Positions 1-8,203 of a DNA stretch of 14,538 nt are shown in pieces. Made by a program: the position numbers and the translations under genes. Location: positions 1 to 14,538 of the forward strand of contig DAOWNJ010000011.1 in NCBI GenBank assembly GCA_030642645.1, given 5' to 3'. Position 1 is the first letter of the stretch; every line of letters begins with the position of its first letter. This DNA comes from Dehalococcoidia bacterium. GTDB lineage: Bacteria > Chloroflexota > Dehalococcoidia > E44-bin15 > DAOWNJ01. The notes under the pieces are model-generated. The model was not told the origin of the DNA. It searched no databases and saw only the letters and a list, made by a program, of their open reading frames with translations.

Positions 1-1310
1 GCCTTGCCATCCTTGACCATAACGATTGCTGGCTTGAGTGCTGAGTTGTAGTTTGAGGCCATCGCAAGGCAGTAGGCACCGGATGAGGGGATGGCGATTA
101 TGTCTCCAGACTCCAGGTGTGGCAGGTAAATATCCCTTATCAATATATCCCCGGACTCGCAGAGCTTCCCGGCAATGGTTACTCTTTCTTTCTCCTCATC
201 GTTTGCCCTGTTTGCCACCACAGCCTCATACCTTGCCCCGTAGAGGGCAGGGCGGATGTTATCGCCTATCCCTCCATCCACGGATATATATTTTCTCACC
301 CCCGGGATGTCCTTCGTTGCCCCTACGGTATATAGCGCCACCCCCGCCTGCCCCACAATCCCCCTCCCCGGCTCAACGATAAGGCGTGGTCGTTCAAGTC
401 CCAGCGAATCGCACTCAGCTAGCATGGTCTCTATGATTACCTCAGCGTATTCTGCAACCGATGGGGCTGGCTCACCCCTTGTATACTGGATAGCAAATCC
501 CCCTCCAGTGTCAAGCTCCCTAAGCTCAAATCCATGCCTCTCCTTCATCTCGGCGGCAAACCCCAGCGCAATCCTCATTGCCTCCTGGTAAGGCTGAAGC
601 TCGTAAATGGGGGAGCCGAGGTGGAAGTGAAGCCCGATGAGATTTAGATTTGATGATGATAATGCCCTTGAGAGTGCCTCCTCAGCCTGTAGGGTAACGA
701 TGGGGAAGCCGAATTTAGAGTCGATTACACCGGTGGTGGCGTACCGGTGGGTATGGGGATCAACCCCCGGGGATAGGCGAAGAAGGACCTGTTGGGTGAT
801 GTTTTTTTCTCTGGCGAGGCCATCCAGGAGCGAGAGTTCATAGAAATTGTCCACTACGATGTGACCGACACCCCACCCAAGTGCAAGCTCAAGCTCTTCC
901 TTAGATTTATTATTCCCGTGGAAATAGACCTTCTCCATAGGGAAATCCACCGATCTGGCGATGGAGAGCTCGCCACCGGAGACAACATCCAATCCCAGCC
1001 CTTGTTCCGTGAAGATAAGAGCAAGGGAGCGATTTATGAACGCTTTCGAGGCGTATATCACCAGTGTATCAGAATAGCGAGAGGTGAACTCCTCGATGAA
1101 CTCGGAGCACCTGTGGCGAAGTGTCGTCTCATCGAAAATGTAGAGCGGGGTTCCAAACCCCCTGGCAAGCTCCACTGTGTCTGAGCCACCGATGAGGAGA
1201 TGGCCGTGCCCATCTACCGCTGCTGTTTCAGGGAAGATGGAGGGCCTTGTCCCAAGCTCACTATCTCCTAGCGTAGCGTCCCTCCTCGAACTGGGATACC
1301 CTCCCCTCAT
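1..1310 (-). CDS. lysA: Diaminopimelate decarboxylase (3' end beyond window)
   Basis: PLP-dependent decarboxylase that converts meso-diaminopimelate to L-lysine, the last step of lysine synthesis, in the cytoplasm. The frame is open to the window edge. In order it shows the PLP-lysine motif YASKAF (Lys about residue 89), GLHFHLGS, DTGGGF, EPGRGIVG, VDGGIGDN, the active-site CESGD motif and the late MASNYNS motif, so only about 20-30 C-terminal residues are missing. It lies downstream of the MBL-fold gene on the same strand and is probably co-transcribed with it. The start is uncertain. The only in-frame ATG near the family N-terminus is at 1310, which gives a 50-nt overlap with the upstream gene and a weak ribosome site. 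A GTG at 1261-1259 has a good AGGAG site and overlaps the upstream stop, but it is out of frame by one base. Confidence 0.95.
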   Translation of the reverse strand, partial: MRGGYPSSRRDATLGDSELGTRPSIFPETAAVDGHGHLLIGGSDTVELARGFGTPLYIFDETTLRHRCSEFIEEFTSRYSDTLVIYASKAFINRSLALIFTEQGLGLDVVSGGELSIARSVDFPMEKVYFHGNNKSKEELELALGWGVGHIVVDNFYELSLLDGLAREKNITQQVLLRLSPGVDPHTHRYATTGVIDSKFGFPIVTLQAEEALSRALSSSNLNLIGLHFHLGSPIYELQPYQEAMRIALGFAAEMKERHGFELRELDTGGGFAIQYTRGEPAPSVAEYAEVIIETMLAECDSLGLERPRLIVEPGRGIVGQAGVALYTVGATKDIPGVRKYISVDGGIGDNIRPALYGARYEAVVANRANDEEKERVTIAGKLCESGDILIRDIYLPHLESGDIIAIPSSGAYCLAMASNYNSALKPAIVMVKDGK

Positions 1311-2082
1311 GCTCAAGCTTCACCAGATGGGCTAATACCTGCCCCCTTGCTGAGGGAATGAGGCGTTCGTCGAGCTCAGGGTATATCTCCCCAACAAGCT
1401 CATCTATAGTGCCCATCCCCCTCTCGATGCCGCTCAGGACCTGCTCCTCCCTCTCCAGGCGGTGCTGGATAAGCTCGTTTATCTTCCTCTGAGGCTCCTT
1501 TATCACTGGGCCGTGTCCGGGGCATATCATCTGTATATCCCAGAGAAGTAGCTTCCTTAATGATTCAACATACTGGACCATATCCCCATGGGGTGGGGCG
1601 ATGGCGGTTGTTCCCATCCCAGGTATCTGATCCCCGGAGAAGAGGATCCTCTGAGGTCTCAAATAGATGCAGATGTGCCCAGGGCTGTGCCCGGGGGTGT
1701 GAATGACCTCAAGCTCAAGCCCGCCCAGATCCAAGACATCCCCGTCCTCAACCATTACGTCGACTTCTTTGGAGCCGAGATACCTCCTGCCAGACTCGGC
1801 ATCACAGCGGTGAACCACAACCTTCCCCCCTGTGGCCTTCTTTAGCCCCTCCGCCCCTCCCATATGGTCATCATGGGCATGGGTGATCACAATATAGGCC
1901 AGGGTCGAGGCACCTTGAGCTTTCAGATATTCCAGCCTGGCGTTCCGGGACATCTCATCCGCCCAGCCGGAATCGATGAGCGCTCGGCGCTCCCCAAGCA
2001 AAAGATAGACATTGGGGGCGAAAAAGCCCATGAATCCCCCTATGTCTAAGGGGACTGAGTGAACCCCAGGGGCGATCTCCAT
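1261..2082 (-). CDS. Metallo-beta-lactamase-fold hydrolase, LACTB2-like
   Basis: Soluble metal-dependent hydrolase of 273 residues; the substrate is not evident. It has the complete binuclear metal site of the superfamily: HAHDDH (H68, H70, D72, H73), HTPGHSPGH (H132), FSGDQ (D151) and CPGHGP (H190). The C-terminal 70 or so residues, rich in charged helices and including an HLVKLEHEGRV stretch, resemble the winged-helix tail of LACTB2-type proteins, some of which are ribonucleases. Many relatives are annotated as glyoxalase II-like, so the exact reaction cannot be assigned. It is the first gene of a minus-strand pair with lysA. The start ATG has no close Shine-Dalgarno site; a candidate -10 box ends 6 nt before it, which fits a leaderless message. 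Confidence 0.9.
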   Translation of the reverse strand: MEIAPGVHSVPLDIGGFMGFFAPNVYLLLGERRALIDSGWADEMSRNARLEYLKAQGASTLAYIVITHAHDDHMGGAEGLKKATGGKVVVHRCDAESGRRYLGSKEVDVMVEDGDVLDLGGLELEVIHTPGHSPGHICIYLRPQRILFSGDQIPGMGTTAIAPPHGDMVQYVESLRKLLLWDIQMICPGHGPVIKEPQRKINELIQHRLEREEQVLSGIERGMGTIDELVGEIYPELDERLIPSARGQVLAHLVKLEHEGRVSQFEEGRYARR

Positions 2083-2088
2083 ATCCGA

Positions 2089-2117
2089 ATCTTAACCCCC
2101 TCCTATTTTGAAGTCAA
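2089..2117 (-). promoter_or_regulatory. Sigma70-type promoter for MBL-lysA, probably leaderless
   Basis: On the minus strand there is a -35 box TTGACT (plus 2112-2117), a 17-nt spacer and a -10 box TAAGAT (plus 2089-2094). Only 6 nt separate the -10 box from the ATG at 2082, so the predicted transcription start falls on the A of the start codon. It is inferred from consensus matching only. Confidence 0.5.
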
Positions 2118-2127
2118 GGGATTGAAG

Positions 2128-2156
2128 TTGACAGGGGGTCGGCGACACCTTAGAAT
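2128..2156 (+). promoter_or_regulatory. Sigma70-type promoter for the M16 peptidase
   Basis: Perfect -35 box TTGACA (2128-2133), a 17-nt spacer and a -10 box TAGAAT (2151-2156, 5 of 6 consensus bases). Transcription would start at about 2162-2164, directly before the AGAGGT ribosome site and the TTG at 2174, giving a leader of only about 10-12 nt. Its -35 box lies about 10 bp from that of the divergent MBL promoter. Confidence 0.7.
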
Positions 2157-2173
2157 TCTTGGTAGAGGTCATA

Positions 2174-3439
2174 TTGTATCAAAAGACCGTTCTTGGAAAT
2201 GGGCTTCGCATCATCACCAGCCCCATGCCTCATACCCGCTCGGTTTGCCTCTCCATCTTCATCGGAGCTGGCTCCCGATATGAGGCTAGTGAGGAGGCTG
2301 GTATATCGCACTTTATCGAGCACCTTTGCTTCAAGGGGACAGAGCGAAGGCAAGCGCCGAGGGAACTCTTCGAGACAATCGAGGGGGTTGGCGGGATCCT
2401 CAATGGTGGCACAGACAAGGAGATGACCCTCTACTGGTCGAAGGTAGCCCGCCCCCATTTCCTCATCTCCCTGGACCTGCTTACAGATATGCTTCGCCAT
2501 TCCAGATTTGACCCTGTGGACATAGAGAAGGAGAAGGGGGTTATCATTGACGAGCTCAATGATGCCATGGATCACCCCGATGACCGGGTCGGAGTTCTCA
2601 TCGATGAGGTATTATGGCCTGACCAGCCCCTTGGGCGTGAGGTGATGGGGAGCAAGGAGACGGTAAAAAATATCACCCGCCCCATGGTCTCGGGTTGTCT
2701 CTCTCATCAGTATGTTCCCGTAAACACTGTGGTGAGCGTTGCCGGTGATATAAGCCATGAGGAGGTGGTCTCCAGTTTGGGAGAGGTCCTTGGTGACTGG
2801 CATGGTGGGGAGCCCAAACCCTGCTGTCACGCCGATGATAGCCAGGATAGGCCACGCCTCCATCTTGAGAGGAGGGATATTGAGCAGGCTCACCTCTGCC
2901 TCGGGGTAAGGGGACTCGCCATCGATCACCCCGATCGCTTCACCCTTGACCTTGTGAGCACCATCCTTGGGGAGGGGATGAGCAGCCGGCTATTCCAGGA
3001 GATAAGGGAGAATAGGGGGCTTGCTTATGATATCCATAGCTATGTGAACCACTTCCTTGACTCAGGCTCGCTCATCATCTACACCGGGGTTGCCCCCAGG
3101 GTTATCGATGATGCCATCGAGGCTATTCTAGAGGAGTTGCGTCGCCTGAGGGATGATGGTGTCCCCGAGTCGGAACTGGTTAAAGCGAAGGAGATGGTCA
3201 AGGGAAGGCTTCTTCTTCGTATGGAGGATACCAGAAGCGTTGCCGGGTGGGTGGGGGCTCAGGAGCTTCTGAGTGGGAAAGTCCGCACTGTTGATGAAGC
3301 GGTCTCCATAATCGATTCCATCACCGCTCCCGATATAAATGGGGTAGCTCGGGAGCTATTGATAACCGAGAAGCTGAATCTGGCTGTGGTTGGGCCTTTG
3401 AGCGATGAGATGGGACTGGAACGTCTTCTCAGGATATAG
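2174..3439 (+). CDS. M16 family zinc metallopeptidase
   Basis: Pitrilysin/processing-peptidase family (M16) endopeptidase of 421 residues, the usual size of a two-domain bacterial M16B protein. The N-terminal domain has the inverted zinc motif HFIEH (H46, E49, H50) and the distal glutamate ligand in the VIIDELN stretch (about E127). The second domain has the conserved SSRLFQEIRENRGLAY motif that contributes substrate-binding Arg and Tyr. Bacterial relatives degrade peptides or signal-peptide fragments; the substrate here is unknown. I chose TTG 2174 because AGAGGT (2164-2169) sits 4 nt upstream, the protein then begins YQKTVLGNGLRI as family members typically do, and the alternative TTG at 2159 lies upstream of the predicted transcription start. 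It is monocistronic, with its own promoter and terminator. Confidence 0.93.
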   Translation: MYQKTVLGNGLRIITSPMPHTRSVCLSIFIGAGSRYEASEEAGISHFIEHLCFKGTERRQAPRELFETIEGVGGILNGGTDKEMTLYWSKVARPHFLISLDLLTDMLRHSRFDPVDIEKEKGVIIDELNDAMDHPDDRVGVLIDEVLWPDQPLGREVMGSKETVKNITRPMVSGCLSHQYVPVNTVVSVAGDISHEEVVSSLGEVLGDWHGGEPKPCCHADDSQDRPRLHLERRDIEQAHLCLGVRGLAIDHPDRFTLDLVSTILGEGMSSRLFQEIRENRGLAYDIHSYVNHFLDSGSLIIYTGVAPRVIDDAIEAILEELRRLRDDGVPESELVKAKEMVKGRLLLRMEDTRSVAGWVGAQELLSGKVRTVDEAVSIIDSITAPDINGVARELLITEKLNLAVVGPLSDEMGLERLLRI

Positions 3440-3443
3440 GCTT

Positions 3444-3491
3444 GATTGCGGGAGCCGCAGCTTTGCTGCGGCTCCCGCAATCTCATTTTTT
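3444..3491 (+). terminator. Rho-independent terminator after the M16 gene
   Basis: A perfect 17-bp stem (3444-3460 with 3466-3482, GC-rich, centred on GGAGCCGCAG / CTGCGGCTCC) with a 5-nt loop, followed by six T at 3486-3491. It starts 5 nt after the M16 stop. The T-run is on the plus side only, so it serves the M16 transcript best; on the minus strand the same hairpin has no T-run, so termination of groEL here is less clear. Confidence 0.88.
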
Positions 3492-3497
3492 CCTTAA

Positions 3498-5117
<1,620 letters not shown>

Positions 5118-5121
5118 TCAC

Positions 5122-5415
5122 CTATATTACCTTCGCTAGGATATCGCTCTCCCTCAGGACAAGGTATTCCTCATCATCATACTTCCACTCAGTCCCAGCA
5201 TACTTGAGGTAGAATACCCTGTCCCCCACCTTTACCTCCATGGCGATGCGCTTTCCATCCTCGGAGAGCTTCCCCGGCCCCACAGCAATCACCTCCCCCT
5301 CCTGGGGCTTCTCCTTTGCAGTGTCGGGTAGTATGATCCCCCCCTTGCTCACCTCCTCGGTGACGATCGGTTTCACTACCACCCGTTCCCCTAATGGCTC
5401 AAGCTTTGCTGCCAT
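5122..5415 (-). CDS. groES: Co-chaperonin GroES (Hsp10)
   Basis: Heptameric 10-kDa lid of the GroEL folding chamber. It has 97 residues, the normal length. The N-terminal [10 protein letters not shown] strand, the mobile loop [19 protein letters not shown] (about residues 20-38) that docks on GroEL, and the [10 protein letters not shown] stretch are all present, with the usual [14 protein letters not shown] end. A strong GGGGAGG ribosome site lies 5 nt before the ATG. It is the first gene of the groES-groEL operon and has a CIRCE operator 34 nt upstream in its leader. Confidence 0.99.
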   Translation of the reverse strand: MAAKLEPLGERVVVKPIVTEEVSKGGIILPDTAKEKPQEGEVIAVGPGKLSEDGKRIAMEVKVGDRVFYLKYAGTEWKYDDEEYLVLRESDILAKVI

Positions 5416-5449
5416 CCAAACCTCCCCATTTTATTTTTTAAGCCCATTT

Positions 5450-5476
5450 TTAGCACTCTCAATGTAAGAGTGCTAG
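5450..5476 (-). promoter_or_regulatory. CIRCE operator (HrcA binding site)
   Basis: Inverted repeat TTAGCACTC-N9-GAGTGCTAG read on the plus strand, matching the CIRCE consensus TTAGCACTC-N9-GAGTGCTAA at 17 of 18 arm positions with the exact 9-nt spacing. It starts at about the predicted groES transcription start, the position where the repressor HrcA blocks transcription until heat shock. No hrcA gene lies in this window. Confidence 0.97.
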
Positions 5477-5482
5477 GTTCTT

Positions 5483-5511
5483 AGTATAACAACGCCCCGC
5501 CAGTTAGTCAA
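5483..5511 (-). promoter_or_regulatory. Sigma70-type promoter of groES-groEL
   Basis: On the minus strand, -35 TTGACT (plus 5506-5511), a 17-nt spacer and -10 TATACT (plus 5483-5488). The predicted start is at about 5476, the first base of CIRCE, leaving a leader of about 60 nt. A vegetative promoter with CIRCE in the leader is the classic HrcA arrangement. Confidence 0.82.
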
Positions 5512-5515
5512 TACC

Positions 5516-5544
5516 TTGACAAAGTAGCCTGTGCATGGGATATT
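5516..5544 (+). promoter_or_regulatory. Possible promoter for the DUF72 gene
   Basis: Perfect -35 TTGACA (5516-5521), a 17-nt spacer and a weaker -10 GATATT (5539-5544, 4 of 6). It is back to back with the groES promoter, with 4 bp between the two -35 boxes. It is inferred from consensus only. Confidence 0.45.
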
Positions 5545-5579
5545 GAGCGGGCAAAGGCTTTTCCTTCTTTAAGGGGGAT

Positions 5580-6026
5580 ATGGTGGGCAGGGTGAAGGTG
5601 GGTTGCTGCGGCTTTCCGGGAGGAATGAGGGGCTACTTCTCACGATTTGAGGTTGTTGAGGTTCAGCAGACCTTCTATCAGCCCCCAAGGATGGAGACCG
5701 CCCTTAGGTGGCGGAGGGAGGCCCAGGCGGACTTCGAGTTTGTTATAAAGGCATGGCAGCTTATTACTCACCCATCGTCAAGTCCTACATATCGAAATGT
5801 GGATAATATTAGGGGCTTTTTCCATTCTATCTTGAGGACTCCCATTTACGGGGGGATGAGCTATTTCAGGCTTCACGGTGGCCCAGGCTACCGCCATGTC
5901 CATACCGATGAGGAGCTGGAGAGGCTGAAGGGGGTGGTGGGGGAGGGGGAGACCTACTTTATGTTCAATAACCTCAATATGTGTGACGATGCCCTCAGGC
6001 TCAGGAATATGATTGGATATGGATAG
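5580..6026 (+). CDS. DUF72 family protein, internally deleted (probable remnant)
   Basis: An open frame of 148 residues, against about 240 for intact DUF72 proteins, a TIM-barrel family of unknown biochemical role. The N-terminal part is well kept (VGCCGFPGG, VVEVQQTFYQPPR, then FVIKAWQLITHP and SSSPTYR), as is the C-terminal part (YFRLHGGPGYRHVHTDEELERL and YFMFNN, ending DDALRLRNM). The middle, from shortly after SPTYR to the PIYGGMSYFRLHG stretch, is reduced to about 18 residues that still recall the family's ENIxxxREFF segment. This looks like two in-frame deletions totalling about 90 residues, recalled from the family rather than aligned. A purine-rich site (AAGGGGG) precedes the ATG but is very close to it; a GTG at 5592 is an alternative start. 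A shortened barrel is unlikely to fold normally. Confidence 0.7.
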   Translation: MVGRVKVGCCGFPGGMRGYFSRFEVVEVQQTFYQPPRMETALRWRREAQADFEFVIKAWQLITHPSSSPTYRNVDNIRGFFHSILRTPIYGGMSYFRLHGGPGYRHVHTDEELERLKGVVGEGETYFMFNNLNMCDDALRLRNMIGYG

Positions 6027-6481
6027 GGGGGAGGTGTCTATACCCTGGGGACGAGCAACAGAGGCCCTGGGGAGTTCATCGGCCTCCTGAAGGCCCTTGG
6101 GGTGGAGGCGGTGGTCGATGTCAGGAGATTTCCCACATCGAGGTTTGAGCACTTCAGGAGGGAGGAGCCTTCGATGCTGCTCGGTGAGGCCGGTATCGAC
6201 TATATCTATATGGGCGAGGAGCTGGGTGGGTATCGGAATGGGGGATATCGAGAGTTCACCTCGTCTCTTGAGTTCGAGAGGGGGATTGGAAGGCTGGGGG
6301 GGGGTTGGCCTATAGGAGGAGGGTTGCTACTGTCTGCGCCGAGCGCCTCCCCTGGAGGTGCCATCGGAGGTTTATCGGGGCTGAGCTTGAGGGGAGGAGG
6401 TGGGAGCCAAAGTCCCCTCCTGAGATGAAAGGGGGTAGCTTTGCCTTGGGACAGCCATCTTGCGGTGAGCAAGACCATTGA
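6027..6481 (+). pseudogene. DUF488 family gene, frameshifted
   Basis: DUF488 sequence is readable in two frames. The first (from about 6036) gives YTLGTSNRGPGEF, VVDVRRFPTSRFEHF and EELGGYRNGGY. At a run of nine G (6296-6304) the frame is lost, and the family's C-terminal signature VCAERLPWRCHRRFIGAEL continues in another frame to a TGA at 6479-6481. One extra G there would restore the frame. The 5' end is also broken: the DUF488 frame follows directly after the DUF72 stop with no start codon, while an ATG at 6019 overlapping that stop would be in frame if the G6 run at 6026-6031 had one more G. Either the gene is dead or two G-runs are undercalled. The function of DUF488 is not established. 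Confidence 0.8.
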
Positions 6482-7082
6482 GCTCATCACCAATAGGGGC
6501 ATGGTTCGCATCAGGAGCTATTGTCCCCCAGATTTCTTAGGCTCGCTTGAGTTCGATGAGGGGATAGGGGTACTTCCTGGTTACCGCTCCATGATCAGGG
6601 ATATACAGGGCCTCGTGGAGGTCGCCCGCGACAGGAACTCCAATGTAGTCATCGCCTATGCTGGGGGAAGGATAGTGGGATATATCGCCTTCTCCAATCC
6701 AAGCCCCCTGGGGAGGTGGGGGAGGGAAGGTGGTGGGGTTCTCTATGAGCTCGGCGCCATCGAGGTGAGCCGTGGGTGGCGTCGTTTCGGCATCGCCAGT
6801 GAGATGGTGAGACTGGCCTTGGATAATGACTTTCTCGAGAACAAGATCGTGTTCTACACCGGGTTCAGCTGGCACTGGGACCTGGAGTGGAGCGGCCTCA
6901 GTAAGCTTCAATATCGGAAGATGGTAGTGAAGCTATTTCAGCCCCACGGCTTTAAGCCATACTATACAACAGAGCCCAACATCAACCTTGACTTCGTCAA
7001 TATATTCATGGCCCGCATCGGGTCGAGGGTCAGCGAGGAGGAGAGGGAGAGGTTTATGGGGATGCTCCTTGGAGAGGACTAA
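6441..7082 (+). CDS. GNAT acetyltransferase, AcuA-like
   Basis: GNAT-fold N-acetyltransferase of 213 residues, about the size of Bacillus AcuA (210), which acetylates and inactivates acetyl-CoA synthetase. The similarity is recalled from the family. The [18 protein letters not shown] stretch (103-120) is the acetyl-CoA-binding region, followed by [15 protein letters not shown] and the AcuA-type [10 protein letters not shown] stretch (144-153), then YRKMVVKLF and FMARIG. The TTG start is preceded by AAAGGGGG with 5-nt spacing; a GTG at 6465 is the alternative. No acuB, acuC or acetyl-CoA synthetase gene is nearby, so the target is inference. Its 5' end overlaps the tail of the broken DUF488 gene, and its stop overlaps the convergent tsaD stop. 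Confidence 0.85.
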   Translation: MPWDSHLAVSKTIELITNRGMVRIRSYCPPDFLGSLEFDEGIGVLPGYRSMIRDIQGLVEVARDRNSNVVIAYAGGRIVGYIAFSNPSPLGRWGREGGGVLYELGAIEVSRGWRRFGIASEMVRLALDNDFLENKIVFYTGFSWHWDLEWSGLSKLQYRKMVVKLFQPHGFKPYYTTEPNINLDFVNIFMARIGSRVSEEERERFMGMLLGED

Positions 7083-8053
7083 AGCTTGAGGTTGGGGTAG
7101 ACATCGAGGTCCCAGCCATCTACCTTGCCAGCCATGAGGCGGTAGTATCCGCAGGAGGCGATCATGGCGGCATTATCGGTGCAGAGTAATGGCTCCGGAA
7201 TGATGAGGGGGAGTGGTGACCTTTGAGCCATAGCCTCGCGGAGCCGAAGGTTGGCGGCAACCCCCCCGGCGAGTAGTATCTGCCCTACATGGTATCTCCT
7301 GGCTGCATCCACTGTCTTCGTAACCAGGACATCGACCACCGCCTCCTGAAAGCTTGAGGCGAGGTCATAAACGGGGAGGTCGGACCTGGCCTCGACAAGC
7401 CTCAAGACCGCTGTCTTTAACCCGCTGAAGCTGAAATCACAGCTTCCCTTGAGCCAGGCGCGGGGGAGGTGGTATGAGGAGGGGTTTCCACCTATGGCGG
7501 CACGCTCTATCGCCGGACCGCCTGGATAGCCTAATCCCAGGATGCGGGCCACCTTATCGAATGCCTCCCCGACAGCGTCATCCCTTGTCTTACCAAGCAC
7601 AAGGTAATCCCCGTGCCCCTTCATGAGGACAAGCTCTGTGTGCCCCCCGGAGACGACGAGGGAGAGCAGGGGGAAATCGGGTTTTTGGGGGCGAGAGAGC
7701 CAGTTGGCATAGATATGACCCTCAATGTGGTTCACCCCGATGAGGGGGAGGGACCTCGAGTAGGCGATTGCCTTGGCAACATTCACCCCAACAATCAGGG
7801 AGCCTGAGAGCCCCGGGCCGATGGTTGCCGCAATGGCGGAGAGCTCCCCCCACTCTGTTTTTGAGATCGCCTCTTCAATGACCGGGATTATCGAGAGGAT
7901 GTGCTGGCGAGAGGCTACCTCTGGGACTACCCCTCCATAGCGGGCGTGAATATCAACCTGGGAGGCGATGACATTGGAGAGGATTCTCTCTCCATCCTCG
8001 ACCACAGCAGCCGCTGTCTCATCGCAGGATGTCTCGATGCCAAGGATCTTCAC
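7079..8053 (-). CDS. tsaD: tRNA N6-threonylcarbamoyladenosine synthase subunit TsaD
   Basis: ASKHA-fold enzyme that, with TsaB and TsaE, transfers threonylcarbamoyl from threonylcarbamoyl-AMP to A37 of ANN-decoding tRNAs, in the cytoplasm. It has 324 residues, near the usual 335-345. The metal ligands are visible as NHIEGH (H109, H113) and TDNAAM (D293), together with [43 protein letters not shown] and [10 protein letters not shown]. The start is GTG with AGGT close upstream, and a candidate -10 box ends only 6 nt before it. No tsaB, tsaE or tsaC gene is adjacent. Its stop overlaps the AcuA-like gene stop by 4 nt, tail to tail. Confidence 0.98.
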   Translation of the reverse strand: MKILGIETSCDETAAAVVEDGERILSNVIASQVDIHARYGGVVPEVASRQHILSIIPVIEEAISKTEWGELSAIAATIGPGLSGSLIVGVNVAKAIAYSRSLPLIGVNHIEGHIYANWLSRPQKPDFPLLSLVVSGGHTELVLMKGHGDYLVLGKTRDDAVGEAFDKVARILGLGYPGGPAIERAAIGGNPSSYHLPRAWLKGSCDFSFSGLKTAVLRLVEARSDLPVYDLASSFQEAVVDVLVTKTVDAARRYHVGQILLAGGVAANLRLREAMAQRSPLPLIIPEPLLCTDNAAMIASCGYYRLMAGKVDGWDLDVYPNLKL

Positions 8054-8059
8054 ATTACC

Positions 8060-8088
8060 TATATATCAGATAGGGGACTGAAAGTAAA
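8060..8088 (-). promoter_or_regulatory. Possible promoter for tsaD, near-leaderless
   Basis: On the minus strand, -35 TTTACT (plus 8083-8088, 4 of 6), a 17-nt spacer and -10 TATATA (plus 8060-8065). The -10 box ends 6 nt before the GTG at 8053, the same spacing as at the MBL gene, which would make the message leaderless. The -35 match is modest, and an AGGT close to the start codon is the competing view. Confidence 0.4.
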
Positions 8089-8102
8089 TCACCAATTTTG
8101 GA

Positions 8103-8200
8103 GACTGCTGAAAAATGTCCGAAAGGACTTTTTCAGCAGCTTTGCCCCACCCCGGTGGGGAAGGGGATTCCCCGCTAAAAAACGCAGTTTTTCAGCGGTC
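8103..8200. repeat. MITE/REP-like hairpin element with 13-bp inverted ends
   Basis: A 98-bp non-coding element. The left end GACTGCTGAAAAA (8103-8115) and the reverse complement of the right end TTTTTCAGCGGTC (8188-8200) match at 12 of 13 positions. Inside are three hairpins. At 8105-8139 there is an 11-bp arm, a bulged T, 4 bp and a GAAA loop. At 8145-8160 the arms are CCCCAC/GTGGGG. At 8172-8198 the arms are CCGCT/AGCGG plus AAAAAC/GTTTTT with one mismatch. A T-run follows at 8201-8205. No coding capacity and no transposase is present. Mobility and copy number cannot be judged from one copy. Confidence 0.65.
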
Positions 8201-8203
8201 TTT

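Noticed and set aside
792..1184. 130-codon plus-strand open frame inside lysA
   Set aside because: It is antisense to a clear LysA frame with all family motifs and shows no domain or ribosome site of its own.
2150..2575. Minus-strand open frame of 141 codons over the start of the M16 gene
   Set aside because: No recognisable motifs, and the plus-strand frame carries the HxxEH zinc site.
6027..6428. DUF72-DUF488 as a natural fusion interrupted by TAG
   Set aside because: The two are in the same frame across the TAG, but these domains are normally separate proteins and an overlapping ATG at 6019 needs only one extra G. Stop readthrough has no support.
6206..6511. Proline-rich minus-strand open frame over the broken DUF488 gene
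   Set aside because: The other strand holds DUF488 motifs in two frames; the proline bias only reflects G-rich sequence on the plus strand.
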